Part shown: one piece after another, positions 48,443-56,332 of the stretch
How the letters are laid out: each line of letters opens with the position of its first letter
Numbering within the stretch: the stretch's first letter is position 1
Assembly (NCBI GenBank): GCA_938014885.1
Contig: CALLQI010000017.1
Span: forward strand, 124,001 to 188,000
Source: an uncultured bacterium
GTDB lineage: Bacteria > Planctomycetota > UBA8742 > UBA2392
DNA length: 64,000 nucleotides
Direction: 5' to 3'
The notes under the pieces: model-generated
What the model saw: only the letters and a program-made list of their open reading frames with translations
The model's database searches: none
What the model was told of the DNA's origin: nothing
Made by a program: the position numbers and the translations under genes

Positions 48443-50764
48443 ATGAGCGCGCCCTTGAAAATCATGTCTGGTCCGCGCTGCCAACGCTGCGCCTCGCCGC
48501 TGGCGTACGAAGGTCGGCCCTGCCCGCTGTGCATGTCGCCGGCGGTTTTCATCATCAACAAGGGCGCGATCAGCGCCCAGATTGGCAAGGGCCGCCGCGC
48601 CAAGGCCCGCCTGCCGCTGTATGCACAGCCCGCCGCCGTGCGTGGCCGCGATGTGAAGCTGCCTCGCGGCGAACGCGCCGTCAAAACGCTGGCCATGATC
48701 GGGCGCTGGACCTGGAACAGCCTCAGCATCGCCGCCGCTGTGCACATCGTGTTTCTGCTTATGGCATTCATGTTCCGCGCCGACATCGAAAAGGCGCTGC
48801 TGACCCAGGACACACTGAAACTTGAGCAAGCCCGCACCGCTGCGCCCGTGACAGCGCCCGCACCGGCCGAGTTCGAATCGCCCGAGCTGCAGCCGCTGGA
48901 TGATGAGCTGGTGTTCCCCGAAGAAATGGTTGAGACGCCAGTCGAAGACGCCGGCGACCCGCTTTACGAAGCACCCGATGAACCCACGCCGATGGCCGAA
49001 ATGCCCGATGTGGCGCCCCCGGCCCCACGCCCGCCCAGTGACTTCAAGTTCACGCGCCCCGACAGCGCGCAGGGCCTTGGCGGCGGCAGGCCGCAAGCGG
49101 CACCAGAAGCGGCAGGCGGTGCCGGCCTGTTCAAGAACCGCAGCGGTGAAACCAAGCAGGCCGCACTGAGGCAATTCGGCGGCGGCGAAGACACAGAAAA
49201 CGCCGTCAACCTCGGCCTCGAGTACCTGGCCAAGAAGCAGGCCGCCAACGGAAGCTGGGACCCCAACGATGGCTTCCGCCACCCGCCGGAATGGGCGCGC
49301 GGCGACAACGGCTATCGCGGCGCGGTGACGGCACTTTGCGTGCTTCCGTTCCTCGCGGCCGGCAACTCAACCACCAGCGGCGAGTACAAGCGCAACGTCA
49401 AGCGCGCGATTGACTGGCTGCTCAGCAACCAGGGCACCGACGGCTTCATCGGCTATCGCAACTCGATCGCGATGTACACGCACACCGTGGCCACACTGGC
49501 ACTGTGTGAGGCCTACGGGCTTGGCGCAGCAAGCGACGAAGACCTGAAGCTCGCGGCCGAGCGCGCGGTGCGCTATCTCGAGCGCACGCAGGGCGTCGGC
49601 GGCGGCTGGGATTACAACGCCTATGCCGTATCGGGCGGGCCTCGCGGCTATGAGCGCAACGACCTGTCGATTTCGGGCTGGGCGGCGCTTGCGTTCAAGA
49701 GCGCGCGCGCCTGCGGCATCAGCGTCAACCAGCGCAACTGGGACAACCTCGCGGGCCTGTACGAACGCCAAAGCCTGGCCACCGGCGAAACCAACTACGC
49801 CGACCGCTACCACGGCAGCCTGCCCGGCACGCGCCGAGGCATCGGCATGACAGGCGTGGGCCTTGCGGTTCGCTGCATATTGGATGTCGACCGCTTCGAC
49901 AAAGTGAACCAGGCCGCTGAAGGGCTGCTGCTGAAAGACCTGCCGGTGTACACGCGGCTGCTTGACCCCAGCCACGGCAGCGAAAACCCGAACTTCCACA
50001 CGTTCTATGGCTGGTACTACGGCACGCTCGGGCTGTTCCTGAAGAACGACGGCAAGGGCGCGGCTTGGGAAACCTGGAACGCGCAGCTCAAGACCTCGCT
50101 GCTCGAGAATCAGGTGCTGAAGGGCCCGCGCAAGGGCTCGTGGCAGGCTGACGACACGTGGATCGGCCCAATCATGGGCGACCTGTACAGCACCGCCTGC
50201 GCGATTCTGTGCCTTGAGGTCTACTACCGCTACAACCCCACGCACCGGCCCAATCAACCGCCCGTGGCGGGCACTGACACGGCAACGCCCGAGCCCGAGC
50301 GCCGCAAGATCGCGGGCTTCCCCAAGCGCGACAATGACGCGGCCGAGCAGCCGAAACCCAAGACCCCCAGCGGCCCCAGCGCGCGCTCAGCGGCACTGCG
50401 CGCCGCCGCCAAGGAAAAGGGTTTGGGTGCCGTGGCCGACCTCATTGCCGCGTTGAAAGACGAATCGCTGAGTGTCCGCACCACGGCGCTGACCGAACTG
50501 GGCCGCCTGAAGGCCTCCGACGCCGCGCCCAGCGTGGCCGCCATGCTTGCAGACCCCGCCAACGACAGCATCCGCATCAGCGTGGCCTACGCGCTTGGCA
50601 AACTGGGCGACCGCAGCCAGTACCCGGTGCTGATCCGCATGCTCGGCGACAGCGAGAAGTCGGTGGCCGAAGCCGCCAAGAGCGCGCTGGGCCAGCTTTC
50701 CGGCGGGCAGGACCACGGCATCAACAAAGACGCCTGGCGCGACTGGTTCGAGCGCAATCCCTGA
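48443..50764 (+). CDS. Zinc-ribbon/TM/squalene-cyclase-like repeat protein with HEAT tail
   Basis: Encodes 773 residues. An N-terminal zinc ribbon (C13, C16, C27, C30; CQRC and CPLC) precedes a basic region and one span (LSIAAAVHIVFLLMAFMF, ~90-107). An acidic/Pro linker (~110-230) leads into a prenyltransferase/squalene-cyclase-type alpha-toroid (~250-590) with repeated NGSWDP, GGGWDYN, LSISGWAALAFKSA and ENPNFHTFYGWYYGTLGLF patterns. HEAT repeats end the chain (VADLIAALKDESLSVRTTAL; LGDRSQYPVLIRMLGDSEKS). The catalytic DXDD motif of cyclases is not seen, so this is probably a binding scaffold. Such proteins are common in Planctomycetota. The start is ATG 48443; the TPR lipoprotein gene converges on it. 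Confidence 0.82.
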   Translation: MSAPLKIMSGPRCQRCASPLAYEGRPCPLCMSPAVFIINKGAISAQIGKGRRAKARLPLYAQPAAVRGRDVKLPRGERAVKTLAMIGRWTWNSLSIAAAVHIVFLLMAFMFRADIEKALLTQDTLKLEQARTAAPVTAPAPAEFESPELQPLDDELVFPEEMVETPVEDAGDPLYEAPDEPTPMAEMPDVAPPAPRPPSDFKFTRPDSAQGLGGGRPQAAPEAAGGAGLFKNRSGETKQAALRQFGGGEDTENAVNLGLEYLAKKQAANGSWDPNDGFRHPPEWARGDNGYRGAVTALCVLPFLAAGNSTTSGEYKRNVKRAIDWLLSNQGTDGFIGYRNSIAMYTHTVATLALCEAYGLGAASDEDLKLAAERAVRYLERTQGVGGGWDYNAYAVSGGPRGYERNDLSISGWAALAFKSARACGISVNQRNWDNLAGLYERQSLATGETNYADRYHGSLPGTRRGIGMTGVGLAVRCILDVDRFDKVNQAAEGLLLKDLPVYTRLLDPSHGSENPNFHTFYGWYYGTLGLFLKNDGKGAAWETWNAQLKTSLLENQVLKGPRKGSWQADDTWIGPIMGDLYSTACAILCLEVYYRYNPTHRPNQPPVAGTDTATPEPERRKIAGFPKRDNDAAEQPKPKTPSGPSARSAALRAAAKEKGLGAVADLIAALKDESLSVRTTALTELGRLKASDAAPSVAAMLADPANDSIRISVAYALGKLGDRSQYPVLIRMLGDSEKSVAEAAKSALGQLSGGQDHGINKDAWRDWFERNP

Positions 50765-50779
50765 ATACTCGTTGGCTGC

Positions 50780-51661
50780 CTACTCGTTGGCTGCGCCCTC
50801 GACGGGCGAGCTTCCGGCGCGTTCCTGTTCCAGCAGGCGCGGGTACAGCTCAAGCAGCCGCTGGCGGATTTCCGGGTCGTCCTGTGTCTTCAGGCCGCGC
50901 GCTGCCCACAGGTACTGCACCGCGCGTTGCAGCCGATCCAGCTTGACCAGGGTGTCGGCCGCACGGATGTAAAGGCGCGGCGAATCAGGCGACAGGTAAA
51001 TCGCGAAGTCATAGTTCTCAATCGCCTTGCGCCAGTTCTGCTGCAGGTAATAGCAGCGCCCGGCACCCTCAAACGCGGCCGGGTTGGTCGGGTCATACTG
51101 CGTTGACTTTTCGTACATGCGCGCCGCGTCGCCGTAGCTGGTGAGCTGTTCCTGCAGCGTCGCGAAGTGGTACCACAGGTAGCCCGACTTTTCTTCGCGC
51201 GTGGCTGCCTCTTCATACAGCTCGCGGGCGCGGTCCAGCCGGTTGACCTTCTGGAAGTAGATCGCCATCGCCACCAGCGGGTAGGCGCGGTCTTTCTCGA
51301 CACGGGCGGCGGCTTCCAGTTTGCTCAGTGCCGCGGCCTCGCGACCCTGCGCGAGGTACGTGAGCCCCAGGTTGATCAGCGTGTCGCCGTCGCGGGGGTC
51401 GTATTGCAATGCCTTCTCGTACCACTCGACGGCCTGGTCGTACTCTTTCTGGTCCTGGTAGCAGACACCCAGGTTAAAGCACACGCCCAGTGACTCGCCT
51501 TCGCGCCGGATGTGTTCCTTGAAGCTTTCGACGGCGCGCGGGTAGTCAGAGTGGTCCATGTATTCCACGCCACGCTCAAACGAGTTCAGGCGCGGCAGCC
51601 CGCACGCCTGCACCAGCAGGCCAAGCGTCAGGGCAAACAGCAGATGTTTCCACTTCATCAT
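50780..51661 (-). CDS. TPR-repeat lipoprotein
   Basis: Encodes 293 residues. A lipoprotein signal ends in LLVQACG. At least six TPR-like helical pairs follow (YPRAVESFKEHIRREGESLG; EYDQAVEWYEKALQYDPRDG; NRLDRARELYEEAATREEKS; YGDAARMYEKSTQYDPTNPA; WRKAIENYDFAIYLSPDSPR; and a last LDRLQRAVQYLWAARG). It is a protein-protein interaction scaffold on a membrane. It follows the two MCE genes on the same strand by 46 nt, so it may serve the Mla system. TAGGCT lies 6 nt before the ATG, suggesting its own leaderless start as well. Confidence 0.8.
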   Translation of the reverse strand: MMKWKHLLFALTLGLLVQACGLPRLNSFERGVEYMDHSDYPRAVESFKEHIRREGESLGVCFNLGVCYQDQKEYDQAVEWYEKALQYDPRDGDTLINLGLTYLAQGREAAALSKLEAAARVEKDRAYPLVAMAIYFQKVNRLDRARELYEEAATREEKSGYLWYHFATLQEQLTSYGDAARMYEKSTQYDPTNPAAFEGAGRCYYLQQNWRKAIENYDFAIYLSPDSPRLYIRAADTLVKLDRLQRAVQYLWAARGLKTQDDPEIRQRLLELYPRLLEQERAGSSPVEGAANE

Positions 51662-51707
51662 GTATGCAGCCTAGATACGGTCGAGCGCCCCCACATACAA
51701 CTGCCGA

Positions 51708-52793
51708 CTAGTCGCTTTCCTTGCGCGGGCGACGGCCGCTGTTGCGGATTTCCATTTCATCTACGTTGGGCGTGGGCCGCGCGCCCTCAAGTTCCTGGCG
51801 GCGCTTTTCGTCTTCCGAGTCGCCCCAGATCAGCAGGCTGGGGTCGCGCTCAATACGGCGCGCAAACGTGCGGATGCTGGCGCTGGCCTCGCGGATGTTC
51901 TGCAGGCTGATCTGGATGTTGAGCTGGTTATCGAGCACCACGTCGTTCAGGTTCAGCAGCAGTTCATCCATGGTGTCGGCGATGGTGTTGAGGCTGCTGA
52001 CCAGCCGGGGCACGCCTTGCTCGTCGTCTGACATCAGCGCGTCGAACTTGCCGGTGGCGCTTTCGAGGTTCTTGAGCACGTTGGTGATCTGTTCGTCGTT
52101 CTTGGAGATCAGCTCTTTGATCTGGTCCAGCAGCTCGTTGGTCGATTCCAGCGTCGGGCCTACTTTGCCGAACGCGGGCTCCATCGCGGCCAGGCCGCTA
52201 TCCAGCTTGCTCAGTGCGGCGTTCAGCGTGTTCAGTGATTCGCGGATGTTGCCGGTGAACGAGTCTTCATTCAAAAGCTCCGCCACTTTCTTGAGGCCGG
52301 TCTCCAGTTCCGTCATCGTGCGCTGTGCGCTTTCAAGCAATGTGTTGAAGTCAATCGGCTTGCGGCCCTTCTCAGGCAGGCGCTGGCCGGGCTTTACGGT
52401 GTCGCGGGCCTTGCCGAGGTTCAACACGATCTGGTTGCCGCCGAAGAAGCCGCCCATCTGCACTTGCGCCACGGTATCCACGGGGATGATCACGGCTTCG
52501 GCGAAGTCTTCAGTAATGATGATGCCCACCTCCACTTCGACGCTGCGCGCGCCCTGGGCCGAAACAATCGGCAAAGTGCGGATGTAATCGACCTTGCCGA
52601 CGCGCTGCCCGGCCACCAGCACGTTGGCGTTGCTGCCAAGGCCGCCCACGTCGTCGAACACGACCACGTAGCGTGTGCCCTCAACTTTCGGGCCCACGGC
52701 CTGCAGGAACATTACGACGGCTACGAAGCACACGATAACCAGCATCGCAAAGGCACCGGTAATCAGGTCAGATCGACTGTTCTTGCGCGCCAT
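51708..52793 (-). CDS. MCE/MlaD-type lipid-binding protein, second copy
   Basis: Encodes 361 residues. One N-terminal span (LITGAFAMLVIVCFVAVVMF) is followed by the MCE domain (~40-125: YVVVFDDVGGLGSNANVLVA and GKVDYI...) and a long helical tail (~150-340, ELISKNDEQITNVLKNLESA). MCE proteins form hexameric rings or needles that carry phospholipids between membranes. The tail is probably a coiled coil forming a longer tube. The gene follows the first MCE gene by 32 nt on the same strand, with mlaF and mlaE upstream, and is therefore the distal part of an Mla operon. Confidence 0.87.
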   Translation of the reverse strand: MARKNSRSDLITGAFAMLVIVCFVAVVMFLQAVGPKVEGTRYVVVFDDVGGLGSNANVLVAGQRVGKVDYIRTLPIVSAQGARSVEVEVGIIITEDFAEAVIIPVDTVAQVQMGGFFGGNQIVLNLGKARDTVKPGQRLPEKGRKPIDFNTLLESAQRTMTELETGLKKVAELLNEDSFTGNIRESLNTLNAALSKLDSGLAAMEPAFGKVGPTLESTNELLDQIKELISKNDEQITNVLKNLESATGKFDALMSDDEQGVPRLVSSLNTIADTMDELLLNLNDVVLDNQLNIQISLQNIREASASIRTFARRIERDPSLLIWGDSEDEKRRQELEGARPTPNVDEMEIRNSGRRPRKESD

Positions 52794-52825
52794 GTTTGCC
52801 TCCGGCTGCTTGTCTTTGGCTACTG

Positions 52826-54016
52826 CTACTCTGTGGGTACTGCCTTGTTTTCGCGTTCTTTCTCGGTGCCGCGGGGTGCCTTACGCGCGCCAGCGGCGTC
52901 TTTGCTGCCATCTACGCCGCCGGGCAGCGGGCTGTCGCCATTGAAGTAGCGACGGTACTTGCGCCAAGGCAGCCCACCGCCGAACTGTGACGGGTCACCG
53001 GCCCCCAGCTCTGACGATGCGCGCAACTCGGCCGACATCTTGCGTAGGTCTTTGGCCAGCTTGCCCAGCCCGGCCGATTGCAACTGCTTGTTGCCGTCAT
53101 CGAGCGCCTTTTCGAGTTTCAGCACCGAGCCCAGCAAACCGCCCGGCTCAGCCCCTTCGGCCGGATTTCCGTGAAAACCCTTCGCGGCCGAATCCATGCC
53201 CGCGTTGGCTGCCGATACCCCGGCGTTCAGTTGCCGCAGGTTGCGCTGCGTCGGCCCGGCGAAGTCGGGCCCGCCGGGCGTGAGGGCGGCCAGCGCGCGC
53301 CCCAGCATGCCGCCGCCGGCAATGTGCTGCGCGCGCATACTCTCAGTGGCCTGGTCGAGGCTCTGCTTCAGTTCGGCCAGGGCATCACTGATGCCGGCTA
53401 GCGCATCGGTATCCAGTTCCATGCTGCGGTCCACGCGCTCAAGCGCCGCCCGTATCTCGGCGGCCTGGTCTTTCAGCGCCTGCACCCGGGCCTCGTCGCG
53501 GAAAAATGCGCCGTACTCATCGACCGCCTGCTGCACTTTCTCGAAGTTTTCGACCAGCGTCGAATAGATGTCCTTGGCGGCCACACCCTTGGCGTTCTTC
53601 CATTCGCCGCCCGGCGCAATGAACTCGGTGCTGCTTTCGCCGATGTTGACGATCAGCGTCGGCCTCCCACGCAGCGTAGGCAGGCTGATGGCAATGCGGC
53701 TGTCGGCCGGAATCTCCTGCGTTTTCAGCCACTCTGAACTGGTGCCCGGGGCAATCTCAAACTCGACTCGGGCCTGCAGGCGGCCTTCGTGCTGCACCAG
53801 TTGCACGTCGGTCACGCGGCCGGCCCGACGCCCCTTGATGCGGACCGCGTCGTCCACCTCAATGCCGCCCGAGTGGTCAAAGTACGCGACATAACGCTTG
53901 CGCACCGGTGCCGGCGGCTTCAGCAGCGCGCTGATACCGAAGTACAGCGCCAGGGCCGCAATCAGCCCGATCGCGATCCAGCCCGTAAGCAGGTTGGTGC
54001 TGCGCGGCAGGCTCAT
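52826..54016 (-). CDS. MCE/MlaD-type lipid-binding protein, first copy
   Basis: Encodes 396 residues. A span (LTGWIAIGLIAALALYFGIS) leads into an MCE domain (~40-130: YVAYFDHSGGIEVDDAVRIK, GRRAGRVTDVQLV and ISLPTLRGRPTLIVNIGESS), then a long helical tail (~150-380) and a Gly/Ala/Lys-rich end. Compared with the second copy, the MCE loop differs (GGIEVDD against GGLGSNA), so the two are distinct and could form a mixed assembly. ATG 54016 overlaps mlaF (ATGA). Phospholipid transport across the periplasm is the expected role. Confidence 0.87.
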   Translation of the reverse strand: MSLPRSTNLLTGWIAIGLIAALALYFGISALLKPPAPVRKRYVAYFDHSGGIEVDDAVRIKGRRAGRVTDVQLVQHEGRLQARVEFEIAPGTSSEWLKTQEIPADSRIAISLPTLRGRPTLIVNIGESSTEFIAPGGEWKNAKGVAAKDIYSTLVENFEKVQQAVDEYGAFFRDEARVQALKDQAAEIRAALERVDRSMELDTDALAGISDALAELKQSLDQATESMRAQHIAGGGMLGRALAALTPGGPDFAGPTQRNLRQLNAGVSAANAGMDSAAKGFHGNPAEGAEPGGLLGSVLKLEKALDDGNKQLQSAGLGKLAKDLRKMSAELRASSELGAGDPSQFGGGLPWRKYRRYFNGDSPLPGGVDGSKDAAGARKAPRGTEKERENKAVPTE

Positions 54017-54873
54017 GACTGGGCACCTCGCGCGCTGCGGCCGGGACCCAGCAGCCTCTCCGACAATTCCGAAAGCTGGCGCGGGGCGTTGATCGGCCCG
54101 TCCGGGTCGCCGTTGATGAACTGGCGCACGACCGGGTCATTGCTGCGGCGCAGTTGCTCCGGCGTGCCGCGGAAGACGATGCTTCCGCCGAACAGCATCA
54201 GCACCTCGTCGGCGATGCGGAACACGCTCGGCATTTCGTGGGTGATCAGTACGGATGTGATTTCCAGGTTCGCGGTCAGGTCGCGGATCAGCTTGTCGAT
54301 CACGCCGATCATCACGGGGTCAAGGCCGGCGCTGGGCTCGTCGTAGAAGACAATCGCGGGGTCCAGCGCAATCGCGCGGGCCAGGCCGCAGCGCTTCTTC
54401 ATGCCGCCGCTGATTTCATAGGGGTACTTGTCGAGGGCTGAGCCCATACCCACGAGCTCAAGCTTCATCTTCACCATCGGGTCGATGGTGCTTTGGGGCA
54501 GGTCGGTATGGCGCTGGATCGGCAGGGCGACGTTCTGGGCAACGGTCAGGCCGTTCAGCAATGCTGCACTCTGGAACAGCACACCGAACTTGCGTCGTGC
54601 TTCGTCGCGGGTCTTGCGGTCGGCCGCGTGGATGTTGACGCCGTCAATAAAGACTTCGCCGGCGTCGGGTGCTTCCGCGCCGATCATCTGCCGCAAAAGG
54701 GTGCTTTTGCCGCAGCCGGAAGGCCCGATCACGGCGTAGACCTTGCCGCGCTCAAGCTCAAAGTTGAGGTCGTTCAGGACCACGTTGTCGTCATATGCCT
54801 TGCGCAACCGGCGTACGGAAACCGCCGGTACCCCCGCAGACGATGGCTGAACGCTGTCCGTTACCGGGCTCAT
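54013..54873 (-). CDS. mlaF: Mla-type ABC ATPase
   Basis: Encodes 286 residues. Walker A GPSGCGKST, the signature EISGGMKKRCGLARAIALDP and Walker B AIVFYDEPSAGLDP, then the H-loop THEM, match MlaF. It energises the MlaE permease for phospholipid trafficking. Residues after ~250 form an extension with a Gly/Arg-rich end. The start ATG 54873 overlaps the mlaE stop by 4 nt, and its own stop overlaps the first MCE gene. The order mlaE-mlaF-mlaD-mlaD is close to the classical set, lacking an obvious mlaC or mlaB. Confidence 0.92.
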   Translation of the reverse strand: MSPVTDSVQPSSAGVPAVSVRRLRKAYDDNVVLNDLNFELERGKVYAVIGPSGCGKSTLLRQMIGAEAPDAGEVFIDGVNIHAADRKTRDEARRKFGVLFQSAALLNGLTVAQNVALPIQRHTDLPQSTIDPMVKMKLELVGMGSALDKYPYEISGGMKKRCGLARAIALDPAIVFYDEPSAGLDPVMIGVIDKLIRDLTANLEITSVLITHEMPSVFRIADEVLMLFGGSIVFRGTPEQLRRSNDPVVRQFINGDPDGPINAPRQLSELSERLLGPGRSARGAQS

Positions 54874-55691
54874 CCGACAATCCCCAGTTTGGACAGGAAG
54901 TTGTAGACCATCGACAACACGAAGTCGGCAAAGATGATCAGGATCAGGCACACCACAATCGCCTGCATCGTGGCGCGGCCCACTTCCATACCGCTGCCCT
55001 TGACGTTGAAGCCCTTGTAGCAGCACACCAGGGTGATGATCACCGCAAACACCACGCTCTTGGCCAAACCGAACGTGAAGTTCGAAAGCTCGACGAACTG
55101 CTTCGTCACGTCCATCCACGCCTCGTGCGAGATATTGAATTGGTAGATGCCCACGATGTACGCGCCCGCCAGCGCCGCGAAATCAAACAGTACCGTGCAC
55201 GCCGGCAGCATGATGCACGCTGCCAGAAAACGCGGTGCCACCAGGTAGCCCACCGGGTGAATGCCCATTGAATCCAGCGCCGTGATCTCTTCGCTGACCG
55301 CCATCGTGCCAAGCTCAGCCGTAAAGCCCGCACCGACGCGGCCGGCGAAAATGATCGCCGCCAGCAACGGGCCCAGCGTGCGCAGCACCGACACGCCGAC
55401 CACGCCGGCAACCAGTTCTGCAGGGCCGTAGCGGGCGAGGCTGGGTGTGGTCTGGATCACAAGCGAGGCCCCCACCAGCAGCCCCAGCAGCAGCATGATC
55501 GGGGTGCTGCGGGCACCGGTGTAGTCCATCTGGACGATCAGGTCGCGGAAGGGATAGATACGCCGGTTAGCGAGACCCCGAATGCCGAACCACATGGCGG
55601 CCGCGCCAAAGCGGACGGCATCCCCAAGCGTGGAGATCCAGCGATTGATTACGCTGCCGATGCTGGCGACAAGGTCAGTGAAACCGCTCAT
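54870..55691 (-). CDS. mlaE: Mla-type ABC permease
   Basis: Encodes 273 residues. The MlaE family pattern is clear: an N-terminal helix, then MLLLGLLVGASLVIQTTPSL, the conserved LGPLLAAIIFAGRVGAGFTAELGTMAVSEEITALDSMGI (in parts), VAPRFLAACIMLPACTVLFDF and a final CCYKGFNVKGSGMEVGRATMQAIV. The GAGFTAELGTM region contacts the ATPase. The gene is first in the minus-strand operon and divergent from pgpA, with 104 nt between starts. The STAS partner MlaB, normally adjacent, is absent here. Confidence 0.92.
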   Translation of the reverse strand: MSGFTDLVASIGSVINRWISTLGDAVRFGAAAMWFGIRGLANRRIYPFRDLIVQMDYTGARSTPIMLLLGLLVGASLVIQTTPSLARYGPAELVAGVVGVSVLRTLGPLLAAIIFAGRVGAGFTAELGTMAVSEEITALDSMGIHPVGYLVAPRFLAACIMLPACTVLFDFAALAGAYIVGIYQFNISHEAWMDVTKQFVELSNFTFGLAKSVVFAVIITLVCCYKGFNVKGSGMEVGRATMQAIVVCLILIIFADFVLSMVYNFLSKLGIVG

Positions 55692-55795
55692 TGCACGTTG
55701 GTCCGGCCGGGCCTGAAATGGCCGTATCCTGCCCCCAAAAGGCCGATACCATAGCACAAGTATGCAGGCCTGACAGTCCTTCGCTGCGTTGCCTG

Positions 55796-56293
55796 ATGAC
55801 CCAGACACCGACAACCCGCCCACCCCTGAACTTTGCCGTAATCGCAGGCAGCTTCGGCGGTTGCGGACTCGTGCGATTCATGCCCGGCACCGTCGGCAGC
55901 GTGGCAGCGGCCGGCATTGCCGTGGCCCTGCTGTACGCCCTGCCGGGTCACATCCCCCACCTGTGGTTTGTACTGGCGGGGGTGTCCTGTATTGCCAGCT
56001 TGGCAGCCGGGGTGGCCATCCTGAAGCTACCCGGGGTCAAGGACCCCGGTTGGTTTGTGCTGGATGAGGTGGCGGCCGTGTTTTTGACCTGCGGACTGAC
56101 CGGTGCAGGCAGCCTCTTGGAGATTTGCGCTGGGTTATTAATATTTCGGGTCTACGATATTGCTAAGCCGTGGCCTGTAAGGGTTTTCGAACGACTACCG
56201 GGAAGTGTTGGTATTCTGGCCGATGACCTTGTGGCAGCGGTGTTTGCGGCCGCGACGTTGAACGTGGCACGTGCTGCAATCATGGGGGCATAA
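55796..56293 (+). CDS. pgpA: Phosphatidylglycerophosphatase A
   Basis: Encodes 165 residues with four hydrophobic spans. PgpA-type enzymes remove the phosphate of phosphatidylglycerophosphate to give phosphatidylglycerol. The signatures FMPGTVGSVAAAGI near the N-terminus, PGWFVLDEVAAVF in the middle and RVYDIAKPWPVRVFERLPGSVGILADDLVAAV at the end (read in pieces) are the conserved family motifs; the Asp residues of VLDE and ILADD are the expected Mg2+ ligands. The start ATG 55796 lies 40 nt upstream of a phosphatase gene on the same strand. It fits an envelope-lipid neighbourhood with mlaE. Confidence 0.9.
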   Translation: MTQTPTTRPPLNFAVIAGSFGGCGLVRFMPGTVGSVAAAGIAVALLYALPGHIPHLWFVLAGVSCIASLAAGVAILKLPGVKDPGWFVLDEVAAVFLTCGLTGAGSLLEICAGLLIFRVYDIAKPWPVRVFERLPGSVGILADDLVAAVFAAATLNVARAAIMGA

Positions 56294-56332
56294 AGCCGGG
56301 ATAGTCGGCAGGGACAGCTGAAAGAAAGATCG

